From Acidobacteriaceae bacterium KBS 89 (GTDB lineage: Bacteria; Acidobacteriota; Terriglobia; Terriglobales; Acidobacteriaceae): a DNA stretch of 64,000 nucleotides. Positions 42,287 through 51,062 of this stretch are shown here, piece by piece. The first letter of the stretch is position 1; the number at the start of each line of letters is the position of its first letter. The stretch is taken from contig KB906758.1 in NCBI GenBank assembly GCA_000381605.1, forward strand, positions 124,001-188,000. Direction: 5' to 3'. The notes beneath the pieces were generated by a model that saw only the letters and a list, made by a program, of their open reading frames with translations, was not told the origin of the DNA and searched no databases. Made by a program: the position numbers and the translations under genes.

Positions 42287-44059
42287 TCAGTCTCCGGTTT
42301 GACTGTCAGAGTGCACCAAATCTTCTAAATAGCTTTGAAGCCTTCGTTGCTCGAACGTAAAATTCTCAGGAAAGCGTTGTCTAGCTTCAGCGGTAACTAA
42401 GTCGAGACCTTCACGGTCGTTGTTGATCGCAAGGGCATCCCACACCGCCAACAGTTGCGATTCGCTGGGGTTCGATCGAAGAAGCTGCTTCAGCCCATCT
42501 TTCACTTCCTTTTCTCTTTTCGGATCTTCTCCCGGAGTCTTAATGGCGCGCTCCATGGCAACGATGTAGGCCGTGTTCGCAGCCTTGGAGCCGGGCTGCA
42601 GCAGCGTGATCGTCCTCGCTAGATCGACCGCATCCTCGTAGTTCCCCAGATCAATCTGCGCATAGACGGCTCCCCAAAGGGCAGACTCTTCTTTGGGCCG
42701 CAGCTCAAGGGCCCTGGTGTACTCCTTCGCTTCCTCACTCTCCTTAGCTCTGATCTCCTGCGAACCTTTACCTTGCTTCTTCATAATGGTCACGAGGTGC
42801 ATCAAGAGAATGGCGCGCTGCTCGTGCAGGCCGCCATTCTCAGGCACCCTTTGAATCGCCGCATCGAGACTATCGATCGCCTCCCTTGACCGGTCATAGG
42901 CCTTCGGTGAGTTCTGGTCCAACTCGAGAAGCGCTCCTTTATCGAGAACTCTGGCTCGTTGAATCCAATAATCAACATTCGCAGGCTTGTCTTTGAAGAG
43001 ATGATCCAACTCCGATACGGCGTGGTCCAGCGTACCCACTGCATTCCAATTGTCCGAAATGTCACTCATCACAAGCGCAACCTTCGTGGTTTGGGCCAGA
43101 TTGTAGGTGATCTCTTTCTCTGAACCGGCGGACTCAAGACGCCTCTTGGAACTCTTATTTGCTTCATCGAGCAATATGTTGTGTGACCAACTGGCAAGGT
43201 TGCTGGCTTCCCGTGCTTTATCTTGATACCCGTAGACCAGGCTGAGGTAGTAGCTTCCCCTCCAGTTCTGAGGTTCGTCGACCGCCCATTGACGAAAGAC
43301 CTTCTCCGCCTCTGCATAATTGCTCTGCTGCAGGTAGCTCTGTCCCAATAGCTCCGGAGCAACACTTTTGAGCATCATGTACGTAGCCTCCCGGACAAGT
43401 TCAGATGGGCTGGCGTTCGCAGAAGGGAGTGTCTCCCATGATCGTGCCGTATTGGCCTTATTCAACCGTATCCTGCCCACCAGGCCCTCTGGAGTCGAGA
43501 CCACATCTCCTCCGACGATCCACTGCCCATATCTTGCCTGGTCGTACAAACGCAAGACGGTATCCACCGATACGCCTTTCACCTCGATGCCGTAAGTCGT
43601 CTGAATCGGAACCTTAATGGCTTGGTGCAGCGATACGGGCTGGGCGCCCGTGCCCGCATAGTTGTAATAGTCAGTTCCGTGAAATTGCTCCGCATGACTA
43701 GCGGCATCATTCAAAATGTCCACGACGATATCAGAAGCGCCTTTGCCGGATAGCGAGTTACTCTTGCCAATCTCCGGAGAAATTTCAAACGGCTGAACGG
43801 TGACCATGAACTCCGGAAAAAGTTTTCCAAGGACATACCCACCCGATACCCAGGAGGCTCCACCGAGAAGAATCATCAACATCCCCAAAGGTATCGATAA
43901 TTTCCCAAGAAGCGCGCCGAGCTTCTTGAGGAGAGAGGATGGGATCTCCTTTTCCGTCGCCGCAGACGGTTGGTGGGAATTCGGTTCACGGTCATCCGGA
44001 TGACGTATCTTCCAGGAAAAAGAAGTTCGGCTTTGTAGGCGTTCTCTTTGGATAGCCAT
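42287..44059 (-). CDS. Membrane-anchored TPR protein
   Basis: A 590-residue protein. A basic, Ser-rich N-terminal ~50 residues precede one transmembrane helix (IPLGMLMILLGGASWVSGGY). The next part contains IVVDILNDAASHAEQFHGTD and IEVKGVSVDTVLRLYDQARY, resembling an adenylate-cyclase-associated sensory domain. The second half is TPR-like (YLQQSNYAEAEKVFRQWAVD, EEAKEYTRALELRPKEESAL, IDLGNYEDAVDLARTITLLQ). It probably scaffolds proteins at the membrane. Start at 44059 is chosen for its GAGGGGAG ribosome binding site; ATG 44077 lacks one. Confidence 0.75.
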   Translation of the reverse strand: MAIQRERLQSRTSFSWKIRHPDDREPNSHQPSAATEKEIPSSLLKKLGALLGKLSIPLGMLMILLGGASWVSGGYVLGKLFPEFMVTVQPFEISPEIGKSNSLSGKGASDIVVDILNDAASHAEQFHGTDYYNYAGTGAQPVSLHQAIKVPIQTTYGIEVKGVSVDTVLRLYDQARYGQWIVGGDVVSTPEGLVGRIRLNKANTARSWETLPSANASPSELVREATYMMLKSVAPELLGQSYLQQSNYAEAEKVFRQWAVDEPQNWRGSYYLSLVYGYQDKAREASNLASWSHNILLDEANKSSKRRLESAGSEKEITYNLAQTTKVALVMSDISDNWNAVGTLDHAVSELDHLFKDKPANVDYWIQRARVLDKGALLELDQNSPKAYDRSREAIDSLDAAIQRVPENGGLHEQRAILLMHLVTIMKKQGKGSQEIRAKESEEAKEYTRALELRPKEESALWGAVYAQIDLGNYEDAVDLARTITLLQPGSKAANTAYIVAMERAIKTPGEDPKREKEVKDGLKQLLRSNPSESQLLAVWDALAINNDREGLDLVTAEARQRFPENFTFEQRRLQSYLEDLVHSDSQTGD

Positions 44060-44210
44060 GACCTTGTCTCCCCTCATGAGCAGCCTTCACGACTTCTGCT
44101 CTTACTCTGTAAGCGGAAAAGGAACAGCCCCAGTGCCACCATTTAGATATTTATTTCCGCGCCAGGTCGGCGACACATCAGATTCCGAGGAGCCGGTAAG
44201 AGTCGAGGAA

Positions 44211-44909
44211 ATGGTTGCAGCTTTGTCTACAATGGCCGTGGCTATGGACTATCGAGAATTTTCGGACGCTCCACAAAATGCAGTACCAGTTCGTGGGTTT
44301 CTGCACAGCCCCACGAATTCGGCTGGGGATTGCCTCATCCTGACCCACGGCGCTGGAGCAAACTGCGACTCTCCGCTTCTCGTGGCGTTGGCGGGTGCGT
44401 TCTGCGCATCCGGGTTGACTGTCCTCCGCTGCGATCTCCCCTTCCGCCAGTTGCGACCCCACGGGCCACCACACCGCGGCAGTGCGGAACGTGACCAACA
44501 GGGGCTCCGAGCTGCAATTGTCTCCATGCGACGACATGCCTCGGGCCGCGTCTTTCTGGGTGGCCACTCTTACGGAGGAAGGCAGGCGTCGATGCTGGCC
44601 GCGTCTGAACCTGGTCTCGTCGATCGGCTCTTCCTACTCTCGTATCCGCTCCACCCGCCGCAACGACCCACTGAGTTGCGGACAGCGCACTTCCCCAGCC
44701 TCCAAACTCCTGCCATGTTTGTTCACGGCACGCGAGACGGTTTCGGCTCAATCGACGAAATGGTATTGGCATTGGAGCTCATCCCGGCACGAACCGAACT
44801 GCTTCCTGTCACAAGTGCCGGCCACGAACTCGTGACGAAGCGGAATCGTGATGAGGTATCGAAGGCAGTGACGGAGGCATTCCGGTCATTCACATTCGAC
44901 ACAGCCTGA
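44211..44909 (+). CDS. Alpha/beta hydrolase of the KANL3/Tex30 type
   Basis: A 232-residue hydrolase. CLILTHGAGANCDSPLLVAL gives the oxyanion region, RVFLGGHSYGGRQASMLAAS the nucleophile elbow, FVHGTRDGFGS the probable acid and SAGHEL the catalytic His. This pattern is shared by dienelactone-hydrolase-like and KANL3/Tex30-like proteins; substrate unknown. The frame is open from 44058, which would overlap the start of the divergent TPR gene; 44211 is a compromise and the true start is uncertain. Confidence 0.8.
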   Translation: MVAALSTMAVAMDYREFSDAPQNAVPVRGFLHSPTNSAGDCLILTHGAGANCDSPLLVALAGAFCASGLTVLRCDLPFRQLRPHGPPHRGSAERDQQGLRAAIVSMRRHASGRVFLGGHSYGGRQASMLAASEPGLVDRLFLLSYPLHPPQRPTELRTAHFPSLQTPAMFVHGTRDGFGSIDEMVLALELIPARTELLPVTSAGHELVTKRNRDEVSKAVTEAFRSFTFDTA

Positions 44910-44955
44910 CTGGAATCGCACCTTCCCAATTAGCTCTGGCCCGTATCTGTATGGG

Positions 44956-44990
44956 GTCGTAGTTTCCGAAATCCCCGTTTTGAGGAGGGA
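44956..44990. repeat. Half copy of a hairpin repeat
   Basis: TCGTAGTTTCCGAAATCC followed by CCGTTTTGAGGAGG matches the right arm of the hairpin repeats at 54396-54456 and 55141-55213. The left arm is missing. Confidence 0.55.
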
Positions 44991-45149
44991 CCGTTAGGGA
45001 GATACTGTTTTCAAAGGGTTCCAAACTTGCCGAATCCTTAGGCACTTCGTTCGGTATGCTGATCGCATCGCGTGGCCTGAGACAAACAGCACACCGAAGA
45101 GAAAAACCGTTGAGGCGTAGGACGTACGAAACGGTCGCAAGCTAAGATG

Positions 45150-45590
45150 CTACTCTTCTTCGCCAAGCAGGTTGCTTACCCGGACGATGGTATCGATCTG
45201 TTCCTGCGTGAGTCGCGACAGCAGATTCCGCCGAACTGAGGCCGCGTGTACCGGGCGAGCAGCATCCAGCTTTTCTTTGCCGAGTTTGGTAAGGGTGATG
45301 AGGACAGTTTTCCCGTCAACGCGGCGTCGCTCAATCAGCGATCGTTCCTGCATTCGCGTTAGCTGATGAGAGAGGCGACTCTTATCCCAGGCCATCATGC
45401 TGGCCAGCGCTTGCTGCCGCATCTCACCTTTGGCAATGGCAGCGAGGCGAGACAGTACACCAAACTCAGGACCTGAAAGTCCGGTTGCCTGCGCGATATC
45501 GCGTCCAACACGATTCAGCACATCTTCGTGCATGAGCCTGAAGGCATGCCAGACACGAAACTCCTGTGGGGATAACGGTTTTGTCGTCAT
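45150..45590 (-). CDS. MarR-family transcriptional regulator
   Basis: A 146-residue winged-helix regulator. Recognisable blocks are GLSGPEFGVLSRLA, MRQQALASMMAWDKSRLSHQ, LTRMQERSLIERRRVDGKTV and LITLTKLGKEKL. Start at MTTKPLSPQEFRVW (45590); the frame is open to 45797, across the operators. Two palindromes in the 55-base gap to the divergent methyltransferase gene make autoregulation and control of that gene likely. Confidence 0.9.
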   Translation of the reverse strand: MTTKPLSPQEFRVWHAFRLMHEDVLNRVGRDIAQATGLSGPEFGVLSRLAAIAKGEMRQQALASMMAWDKSRLSHQLTRMQERSLIERRRVDGKTVLITLTKLGKEKLDAARPVHAASVRRNLLSRLTQEQIDTIVRVSNLLGEEE

Positions 45591-45612
45591 GTCTGTGCCA
45601 AGCCTATCAAGA

Positions 45613-45634
45613 TTAGGTTGACATGACAACCTAA
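45613..45634. promoter_or_regulatory. MarR operator 1
   Basis: TTAGGTTG (45613-45620) and CAACCTAA (45627-45634) are perfect inverted arms around ACATGA. The site lies 23 bases upstream of the marR start. Confidence 0.65.
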
Positions 45635-45645
45635 AGATCTCTATC

Positions 45646-46575
45646 GTGGTTGATATGTCAACCATACAAACCGCGTTTTCGTGTGAGCGTGAAATCGAAT
45701 ATAGCCACGACCTGCAGGCTCTCGTTTGCGGTCTGGAGGCCGATTCTTCTCTCTTTCTGCCCGGCCAACTGCGGGAGCGCTTAATCGCGCTGGACAAGCT
45801 TGATGTCGGATTTGGAGGCCTCGATTCCGAAGACTTTGCGAGGGGTAGATATTCACGCTTATATCAGCATGCGAAGGCGCTTCGGAGGCGACTCGAAGCC
45901 GTAAATACAGAGCTCTACCAGTCTGTGCGCTCTGATATTGTTCGCGGCGGTCAACCGGGAGCACTTCTTCAGTGGCTCGAGGATTCCGTGAGCGATAACG
46001 AGCCGAGAAGCCCGTCGCCCGGCTTGGGCTTCGACTGGCGAGACGAATTGGTGACCGAAGTTCTTCAACTGCCTGAACCGAGCGAACCAAATCTGCAGCC
46101 ATCTCCGGAGATGGTGTTCTACCAGCCAACGCCCGTTCGTCACATCCTCCACCTGATTGCAGCTGCCGCGGTTGCGGAAGATGACGTCTTTGTCGATCTG
46201 GGCTCGGGATTGGGGCACGTGCCACTCCTTGTGTCCATGGTGACTGGAGCCCAGAGTTTTGGTGTTGAGGTGCAGGCGGCCTATGTCGCTAGTGCGCGCG
46301 AGTGCGCTCAAAGCCTTTGCCTCAGCTGCGTCCAATTCATCGCGCAGGACGCGCGCGACGCGGATCTGTCCCGCGGCACCTTGTTCTATCTGTATTCGCC
46401 TTTCAAAGGCTCGATATTGGCCGACGTGTTGAGCGCGCTACGAAGGGAGAGTATGCGCAGATCCATAAAGATTTGCTCACTCGGTCCCTGCACCTACAGA
46501 GTTTCAAACGAAACATGGCTGAAAGCGAGCGCACTGCCCGATATGGGGCGCATCACGGTCTTTGACTCTCTGTGA
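45646..46575 (+). CDS. Class I SAM-dependent methyltransferase-like protein
   Basis: A 309-residue protein. The C-terminal half has SAM motif I FVDLGSGLGHVPLLVSMVTG, then GVEVQAAYVASARECAQSL and QFIAQDARDADLSRGTLFYL. The N-terminal half is helical (SLFLPGQLRERLIALDKLD) with PEMVFYQPTPVRHILHLI just before the SAM fold. Substrate is unknown. The start is GTG 45646 or ATG 45655; either lies inside MarR operator 2, so a bound regulator would block both transcription and initiation. Confidence 0.75.
   Translation: MVDMSTIQTAFSCEREIEYSHDLQALVCGLEADSSLFLPGQLRERLIALDKLDVGFGGLDSEDFARGRYSRLYQHAKALRRRLEAVNTELYQSVRSDIVRGGQPGALLQWLEDSVSDNEPRSPSPGLGFDWRDELVTEVLQLPEPSEPNLQPSPEMVFYQPTPVRHILHLIAAAAVAEDDVFVDLGSGLGHVPLLVSMVTGAQSFGVEVQAAYVASARECAQSLCLSCVQFIAQDARDADLSRGTLFYLYSPFKGSILADVLSALRRESMRRSIKICSLGPCTYRVSNETWLKASALPDMGRITVFDSL
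45648..45663. promoter_or_regulatory. MarR operator 2
   Basis: GGTTGA (45648-45653) and TCAACC (45658-45663) around TATG. It shares the GGTTGA/CAACC half-site and overall spacing with operator 1 and overlaps the start codons of the divergent gene. Confidence 0.65.
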
Positions 46576-46870
46576 GCACACAGGATGTCATCGCGCTCAT
46601 CGAGAAGCGGTTAGTCCCGAGATATCGGCTCGTGGGAACCAATCCCCGATACCCGAATAACGGGCAATTCGGCAAGCTATCCCCTAGTGCCTCCCCATGC
46701 ACCTGTTTGCGTAGCGCGTTATTCCTCCAACACTGCCCACACTCCGCTCGACCACTGCTGCCATTTGACCTTCCCGCTGAACCACACCTATCATTCCGTC
46801 CGTGGCCATTTTTTCCCATCGGCCCCTGCGTCAACCTCCATCAGGAATCTATGGCTAGGAGGAATTCTCC

Positions 46871-48259
46871 ATGCTATTGAAAGCCGATCCAACGTTTTAT
46901 CCTTCTCCGAAGCTCGCCGCGCAGGCGCCGCATGAAAAGCTCGCTTACGTGGTGGCGCTCAACCCCAGGGGCGATGGCAAACCGGACGCGCTGTTAGTAG
47001 TCGACGTGGATCCCGCGTCCAGCAGCTATGGGCAAATAGCTGGCCGCACGGAAATGCCCAACGCGGGAGATGAGTTGCATCACTTTGGCTGGAACGCCTG
47101 CAGCTCGGCGCTTTGTCCGTACGCCGCGCATCCGCACCTGCAGCGGCGCTATCTGATCGTGCCCGGGTTGCGGTCGTCGCGCATTCATATTCTCGACATC
47201 AAGGACAATCCCCGCCAGCCGAAGATCGTGAAGGTGATTGAGCCGGAGGAGTTGGCGCGGCGAACGGGGTACAGCCGGCCCCATACCATCCACTGCGGAC
47301 CCGACGGAGTCTACGTTAGCGCGCTCGGTGCGCCCGATGGCGAAGGGCCCGGCGGCATCTTCGCGCTAGACCACTACACCTTTGAGCCGCTTGGCCGGTG
47401 GGAGGTAGATCGCGGCAAACAGTATTTGAGCTACGACTTTGCCTGGCACCTGGGCTATGACACCGCCGTCACCAGCGAGTGGGGCACGCCGAGAATGGTG
47501 GAGAGCGGAGTCATTCCCGAAGAATTGCTCGCGGGCAAGTACGGACACAACTTGCACTTCTTCGACTTGCGCAAGCGGCGCTTGGTCCAGACGATTGACT
47601 TGGGCGCGGAGTACCAGATGGTTCTGGAGCTTCGCCCGGCGCACGATCCCACGAAAGCGTGGGGATTTGCCGGCGTCGTCATTTCGCTAAAGGATCTATC
47701 AAGCTCCATCTGGCTTTGGTTCAAGGACGGCGATAAGTGGGCGGCGAAGAAAGTTATCGACATCCCCGCAGAGCCTGCAGACCCGGAGTTACTGCCTCCG
47801 ATTTTGAAAGGGTTCAGTGCCGTTGCTCCGCTGCTCACCGACATCAATCTTTCCGTGGACGACCAGAGACTCTACGCCTCCTGCTGGGGCACGGGAGAGA
47901 GTCGCCAATATGATGTCTCCGATCCGCATAATCCGAAGCTGATCGGCTCAATTCATCTTGGTGGAATTGTGCGCAAGACGTCTCATCCAGCACGTCCCGG
48001 CAAGGCACTCAGTGGCGGTCCGCAGATGGTGGAGTTGAGCCGCGACGGGAAGCGCGTCTACATAACCAATTCACTGTACGGGCCCTGGGACAAGCAGTTT
48101 TATCCTGAGGGCCTTGATAGCTGGATGGTGAAAGTGGATGTGAACGGGGCTGGCATGGCGCTCGATCCGAAGTTCTTCCTCGAATTCGGAGACCTCCGGG
48201 GCCATCAGGTGCGGCTGGAAGGCGGCGACGCATCGTCGGACTCGTACTGCTATCCGTGA
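46871..48259 (+). CDS. Selenium-binding protein 1 / methanethiol oxidase-like protein
   Basis: A 462-residue SBP56-family protein. Landmarks: GDELHHFGWNACSSALC, RSSRIHILDIKDNPRQPKIV, RPHTIHCGPDGVYVSALGAP, VTSEWGTPRMVESG and DDQRLYASCWGTGESRQYDV. The His-rich motifs are the proposed copper ligands of methanethiol oxidase, which converts methanethiol to formaldehyde, sulfide and peroxide. The ribosome binding site TAGGAGGAAT is very strong. No signal peptide is seen. The stop overlaps the next gene's start by four bases. Confidence 0.9.
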   Translation: MLLKADPTFYPSPKLAAQAPHEKLAYVVALNPRGDGKPDALLVVDVDPASSSYGQIAGRTEMPNAGDELHHFGWNACSSALCPYAAHPHLQRRYLIVPGLRSSRIHILDIKDNPRQPKIVKVIEPEELARRTGYSRPHTIHCGPDGVYVSALGAPDGEGPGGIFALDHYTFEPLGRWEVDRGKQYLSYDFAWHLGYDTAVTSEWGTPRMVESGVIPEELLAGKYGHNLHFFDLRKRRLVQTIDLGAEYQMVLELRPAHDPTKAWGFAGVVISLKDLSSSIWLWFKDGDKWAAKKVIDIPAEPADPELLPPILKGFSAVAPLLTDINLSVDDQRLYASCWGTGESRQYDVSDPHNPKLIGSIHLGGIVRKTSHPARPGKALSGGPQMVELSRDGKRVYITNSLYGPWDKQFYPEGLDSWMVKVDVNGAGMALDPKFFLEFGDLRGHQVRLEGGDASSDSYCYP

Positions 48260-48945
48260 GCGACGGGTTGCCCTGGGGGGTGTTGGGCGTCTTGCTCCTT
48301 CTTGGGGCATACCATGGCGTGAATCCGGGAATGGGATGGCTGTTCGCGCTATCGCTGGGCCTTCAGCAGCGAAGTCGCAAGGCGGTGCTGTGGGCATTGG
48401 TGCCTATTGCGCTGGGCCATGCGATTGCGATCGCGCTGACGCTTGCGGTTGTCGCCTTGGCGCAGTTAGAGATTCAATTTACAACGCTGAAGTTTCTGGT
48501 CGCAGCGATCTTGTTCGCGCTGGGTCTGTACCGAGTGTTTCGCTCTAGACATCCCCGCGGGGCGGGAATGCGGGTGGGCTTTCGCGACCTGACGGTGTGG
48601 TCCTTTCTGATGGCATCGGCGCACGGCGCAGGATTGATGCTGGCTCCCGTACTCCTGGCGCCCGTACTTCTGACACCCCGTATGCAGGGGATGCACCACG
48701 GCATGCACCACTCAATGAATAGCACCGCGCCTTTCGGCCTGGCCGGAATCGCACCTTCCCTGTTGGCTCTGGCCGTATTGGTTCACACTCTCGGCCTGAT
48801 TCTTGTCGCGGGCGCGGTGGCGATTCTGTTTTATCAATTCTATGAGAAGTGGGGCCTCGGCTTGCTACGGCACACGTGGTTCAACTTTGACCTGCTGTGG
48901 GCCTTTGCGTTGATCATTGCGGGAGCGGCCGCGCTGGTGGTCTAG
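48256..48945 (+). CDS. His-rich multi-span membrane protein coupled to the SBP56 gene
   Basis: A 229-residue membrane protein with about six hydrophobic segments (GVLGVLLLLGAYHGVNPGMG, LVPIALGHAIAIALTLAVV, LKFLVAAILFALGLYRVF, GLAGIAPSLLALAVLVHTL, LGLILVAGAVAILFY, LLWAFALIIAGAAALVV). It also has a loop rich in Met and His (MQGMHHGMHHSMN). GTG start overlaps the preceding stop (GTGA), giving translational coupling. The Met/His loop suggests metal handling, perhaps copper delivery to its neighbour. Family not identified; the pattern recalls nickel/cobalt- and cytochrome-assembly transporters. Confidence 0.75.
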   Translation: MSDGLPWGVLGVLLLLGAYHGVNPGMGWLFALSLGLQQRSRKAVLWALVPIALGHAIAIALTLAVVALAQLEIQFTTLKFLVAAILFALGLYRVFRSRHPRGAGMRVGFRDLTVWSFLMASAHGAGLMLAPVLLAPVLLTPRMQGMHHGMHHSMNSTAPFGLAGIAPSLLALAVLVHTLGLILVAGAVAILFYQFYEKWGLGLLRHTWFNFDLLWAFALIIAGAAALVV

Positions 48946-49072
48946 GTGCGTTCGTCATGGAGCCCGGAGTGGCTGGTCGTGCTGGACCACCGAGGGCGCG
49001 AACGTCGCAAAATTGCCAGACGCAGCGATGATCGATTGGTTTGTCGCCGGTGTCTAACGTCTTAGGAGCGTT

Positions 49073-49690
49073 ATGTTTCTTCTCAGGCAGCGAGATTCAA
49101 CGGACAGGATTTTGCTCGCCTACACCTTGGGTGCGCTTTGCTTGAGTACTTTTATTTTGCTTAGCGACCGCAATGCTTTGGGCCAGTGCTCCTTTCCGCA
49201 AGGCGAGCAGGTTGGCAGAACACTGGCCACGCTCAGGATGCAGACGGACCGCCCAACATATCGGCAGGATGCGCCGTTGGAAATTACGCTCACTCTCAAA
49301 GCTGGATCGAACGGTGTTTACCTTCCAGCGTACTTTGATGACTTTATGAAGACCTGCGAGCGCGGCTTTTCGGCAACGCTGCTGACATTGGCAGGCAAGT
49401 CAGCTGATCTACATGCAACCGGCTGCATGGGCGGAGGTCTTCACTCTGGCCCGGGCATTGATACTGCGCAAGCCGAGCTTACCAATTTCATTCGCCTTGA
49501 ACCCGGCGAGACGCGGACATGGCATACAACCTTGAAGACTTCTGCTTTGAGCCGTGGTCGCTATTGTTTGTATGGGGAGTATCTTTCTTTCGCGTACATG
49601 ATCGATAAGGTCGCGCAGCTCCGAGAAGTCAAAGGATTGATGGCTAAAGGGCGAATTACGGCCACGCCGTTGTTGATCGACCTGCGCTGA
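49073..49690 (+). CDS. Exported protein of unknown function
   Basis: A 205-residue protein with a hydrophobic N-terminal segment (LAYTLGALCLSTFILLSD) acting as a signal peptide or anchor. The remainder is beta-rich (ATLRMQTDRPTYRQDAPLEI, LEITLTLKAGSNGVYLPAYF, FIRLEPGETRTWHTTLKTSA), like the transglutaminase-associated or Ig-like beta domains that sense ligands in the envelope. Four Cys in the mature part could form disulfides. AGGAG precedes the ATG. Confidence 0.65.
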   Translation: MFLLRQRDSTDRILLAYTLGALCLSTFILLSDRNALGQCSFPQGEQVGRTLATLRMQTDRPTYRQDAPLEITLTLKAGSNGVYLPAYFDDFMKTCERGFSATLLTLAGKSADLHATGCMGGGLHSGPGIDTAQAELTNFIRLEPGETRTWHTTLKTSALSRGRYCLYGEYLSFAYMIDKVAQLREVKGLMAKGRITATPLLIDLR

Positions 49691-49713
49691 GAATCTCTCC
49701 TGCATCCAGGGTT

Positions 49714-50610
49714 CTACATTTCCCATGACGCCGTTCCGGTTATGCTATCAGTCGCGCTGAACGAGGAGAAGCCAAAGTACTCCCAATTCCGATCGTGATT
49801 ATCGAAGAAGCCGATGCCCGGGTTTCCCGAAGTCCAGGGTCCATACGCTCCAAATCCGCCACCTGCAGCTCCTGTATCCGTCGCCGTCAAGATCTCTTTG
49901 CCATTCTTAAAAAGAGTGATCACGGTTGGATTCGTACCGGTCACTGTGGCCTGGATCACGTCCCCGTCTGCCAGGTATGTGACACTTGTCCCCGTCTCAA
50001 AATTCCAATAGCTGCCGTTGGGGCCATTCCAACGAGCAATATGACAATACGGACGGTCAGGCATCACGCTGCAGTAGGCTTCATATCCCGTGATGTCTTT
50101 GGAAGAAATCGTCGTCCTTAGTCTAAGTTCGACTTCATGGCAGCAATTGCCCGCCGGCACTTTATTGACTCGAACTCTGGCCGTCACTGTCTGTTCAGAC
50201 CCCCACGTTCCAGCAAGAATCGCGGTCGGATCACCAAACTTGGTAGGCTCGTCCACACCATAGGCCATGCCGCGGCTGGTTTGCACGTCGCCCCACAAAC
50301 GGTACCCGGTCCACAAACTGCCTCCTTCCCAGAAGCTCGTTCCAGCGCGGTCTCCCCCGACCCATCTTCCGCCCTCGCTGATGGGATTTTCCGTCTGTGG
50401 GAACGTCGTGCTATAAAAATGCGCGCCACTCGCGTCTCGTGCGATATCGGGGATCGCACTCTGGGCATCGGTCCCGCTTCTCCTGCACCCAATGGTCAGA
50501 GATGAAATGCAGAGAATCAGAATGACGTGTTGGAAAGAGGTGAAAAGCCGGACAGAACTCCAAAATCCGGGGCAATGTCCGAGTTGCCCACGATCCAACC
50601 CGATACGCAT
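49714..50610 (-). CDS. Putative lipoprotein with a lectin-like domain
   Basis: A 298-residue protein. A hydrophobic segment ends in the lipobox-like LTIGC (Cys about residue 42), so a lipoprotein signal is likely, although its n-region is unusually long. The mature part is beta-rich and aromatic (GGRWVGGDRAGTSFWEGGSL, CHIARWNGPNGSYWNFETGT, TVITLFKNGKEILTATDTGA, GPWTSGNPGIGFFDNH), like concanavalin-fold glycan-binding domains. No catalytic motif is evident. Confidence 0.65.
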   Translation of the reverse strand: MRIGLDRGQLGHCPGFWSSVRLFTSFQHVILILCISSLTIGCRRSGTDAQSAIPDIARDASGAHFYSTTFPQTENPISEGGRWVGGDRAGTSFWEGGSLWTGYRLWGDVQTSRGMAYGVDEPTKFGDPTAILAGTWGSEQTVTARVRVNKVPAGNCCHEVELRLRTTISSKDITGYEAYCSVMPDRPYCHIARWNGPNGSYWNFETGTSVTYLADGDVIQATVTGTNPTVITLFKNGKEILTATDTGAAGGGFGAYGPWTSGNPGIGFFDNHDRNWEYFGFSSFSATDSITGTASWEM

Positions 50611-50710
50611 GGCGAATTGTCCTTTTCGTCGGAGTATACGACCTGCACTGGGTTCGTGCTCCGGCCGAGTGACCGGCTATCCGGAAACGTCTGCTGAAAT
50701 GCCGCGGGCA

Positions 50711-50925
50711 TCAAACTCCGAAATCACAGCGTTCCAACAGTTGCACGAACCTTGGCTCACTGCGAAGCGGGTCCCACTTCGCATCGATCGGCAAAAAGGC
50801 CACATGCACATCGCCGGCCTCATAGCCCCGCTCAGCCATTGCATCGCCTTTTCCAGTTCACCCAGGCCGAGATGCACCATCGCGATGCAGTACGCAGGAA
50901 CAGATGTAATGGATCAGCTGGTTAG
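50711..50925 (-). pseudogene. 3' remnant of a TPR protein gene
   Basis: The minus strand reads VPAYCIAMVHLGLGELEKAM then QWL. After a one-base shift near 50845 it continues ERGYEAGDVHVAFLPIDAKW and DPLRSEPRFVQLLERCDF to a stop at 50711. This is the usual C-terminal end of TPR proteins fused to regulators or kinases. An in-frame stop lies just upstream of the first block. The rest of the gene is gone, so the 452-base gap 50611-51062 holds only this relic. Confidence 0.65.
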
Positions 50926-51062
50926 ATTAGCCTGCCTACCAAGGTTGGGCTTGTCATATTCATTCGGAGAAATGATGGAACAAAGACAGTCCAAATAACG
51001 TTTTTACTCTCGGCAATGCCGGAACGGCAGTTTGCGGAACCCCAAAACGGAATAGGTGAACC

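Noticed and set aside
46576..46870. 102-codon plus-strand frame between the methyltransferase and SBP56 genes
   Set aside because: Cys/Pro/Ser-rich without a ribosome binding site; likely non-coding leader of the SBP56 gene.
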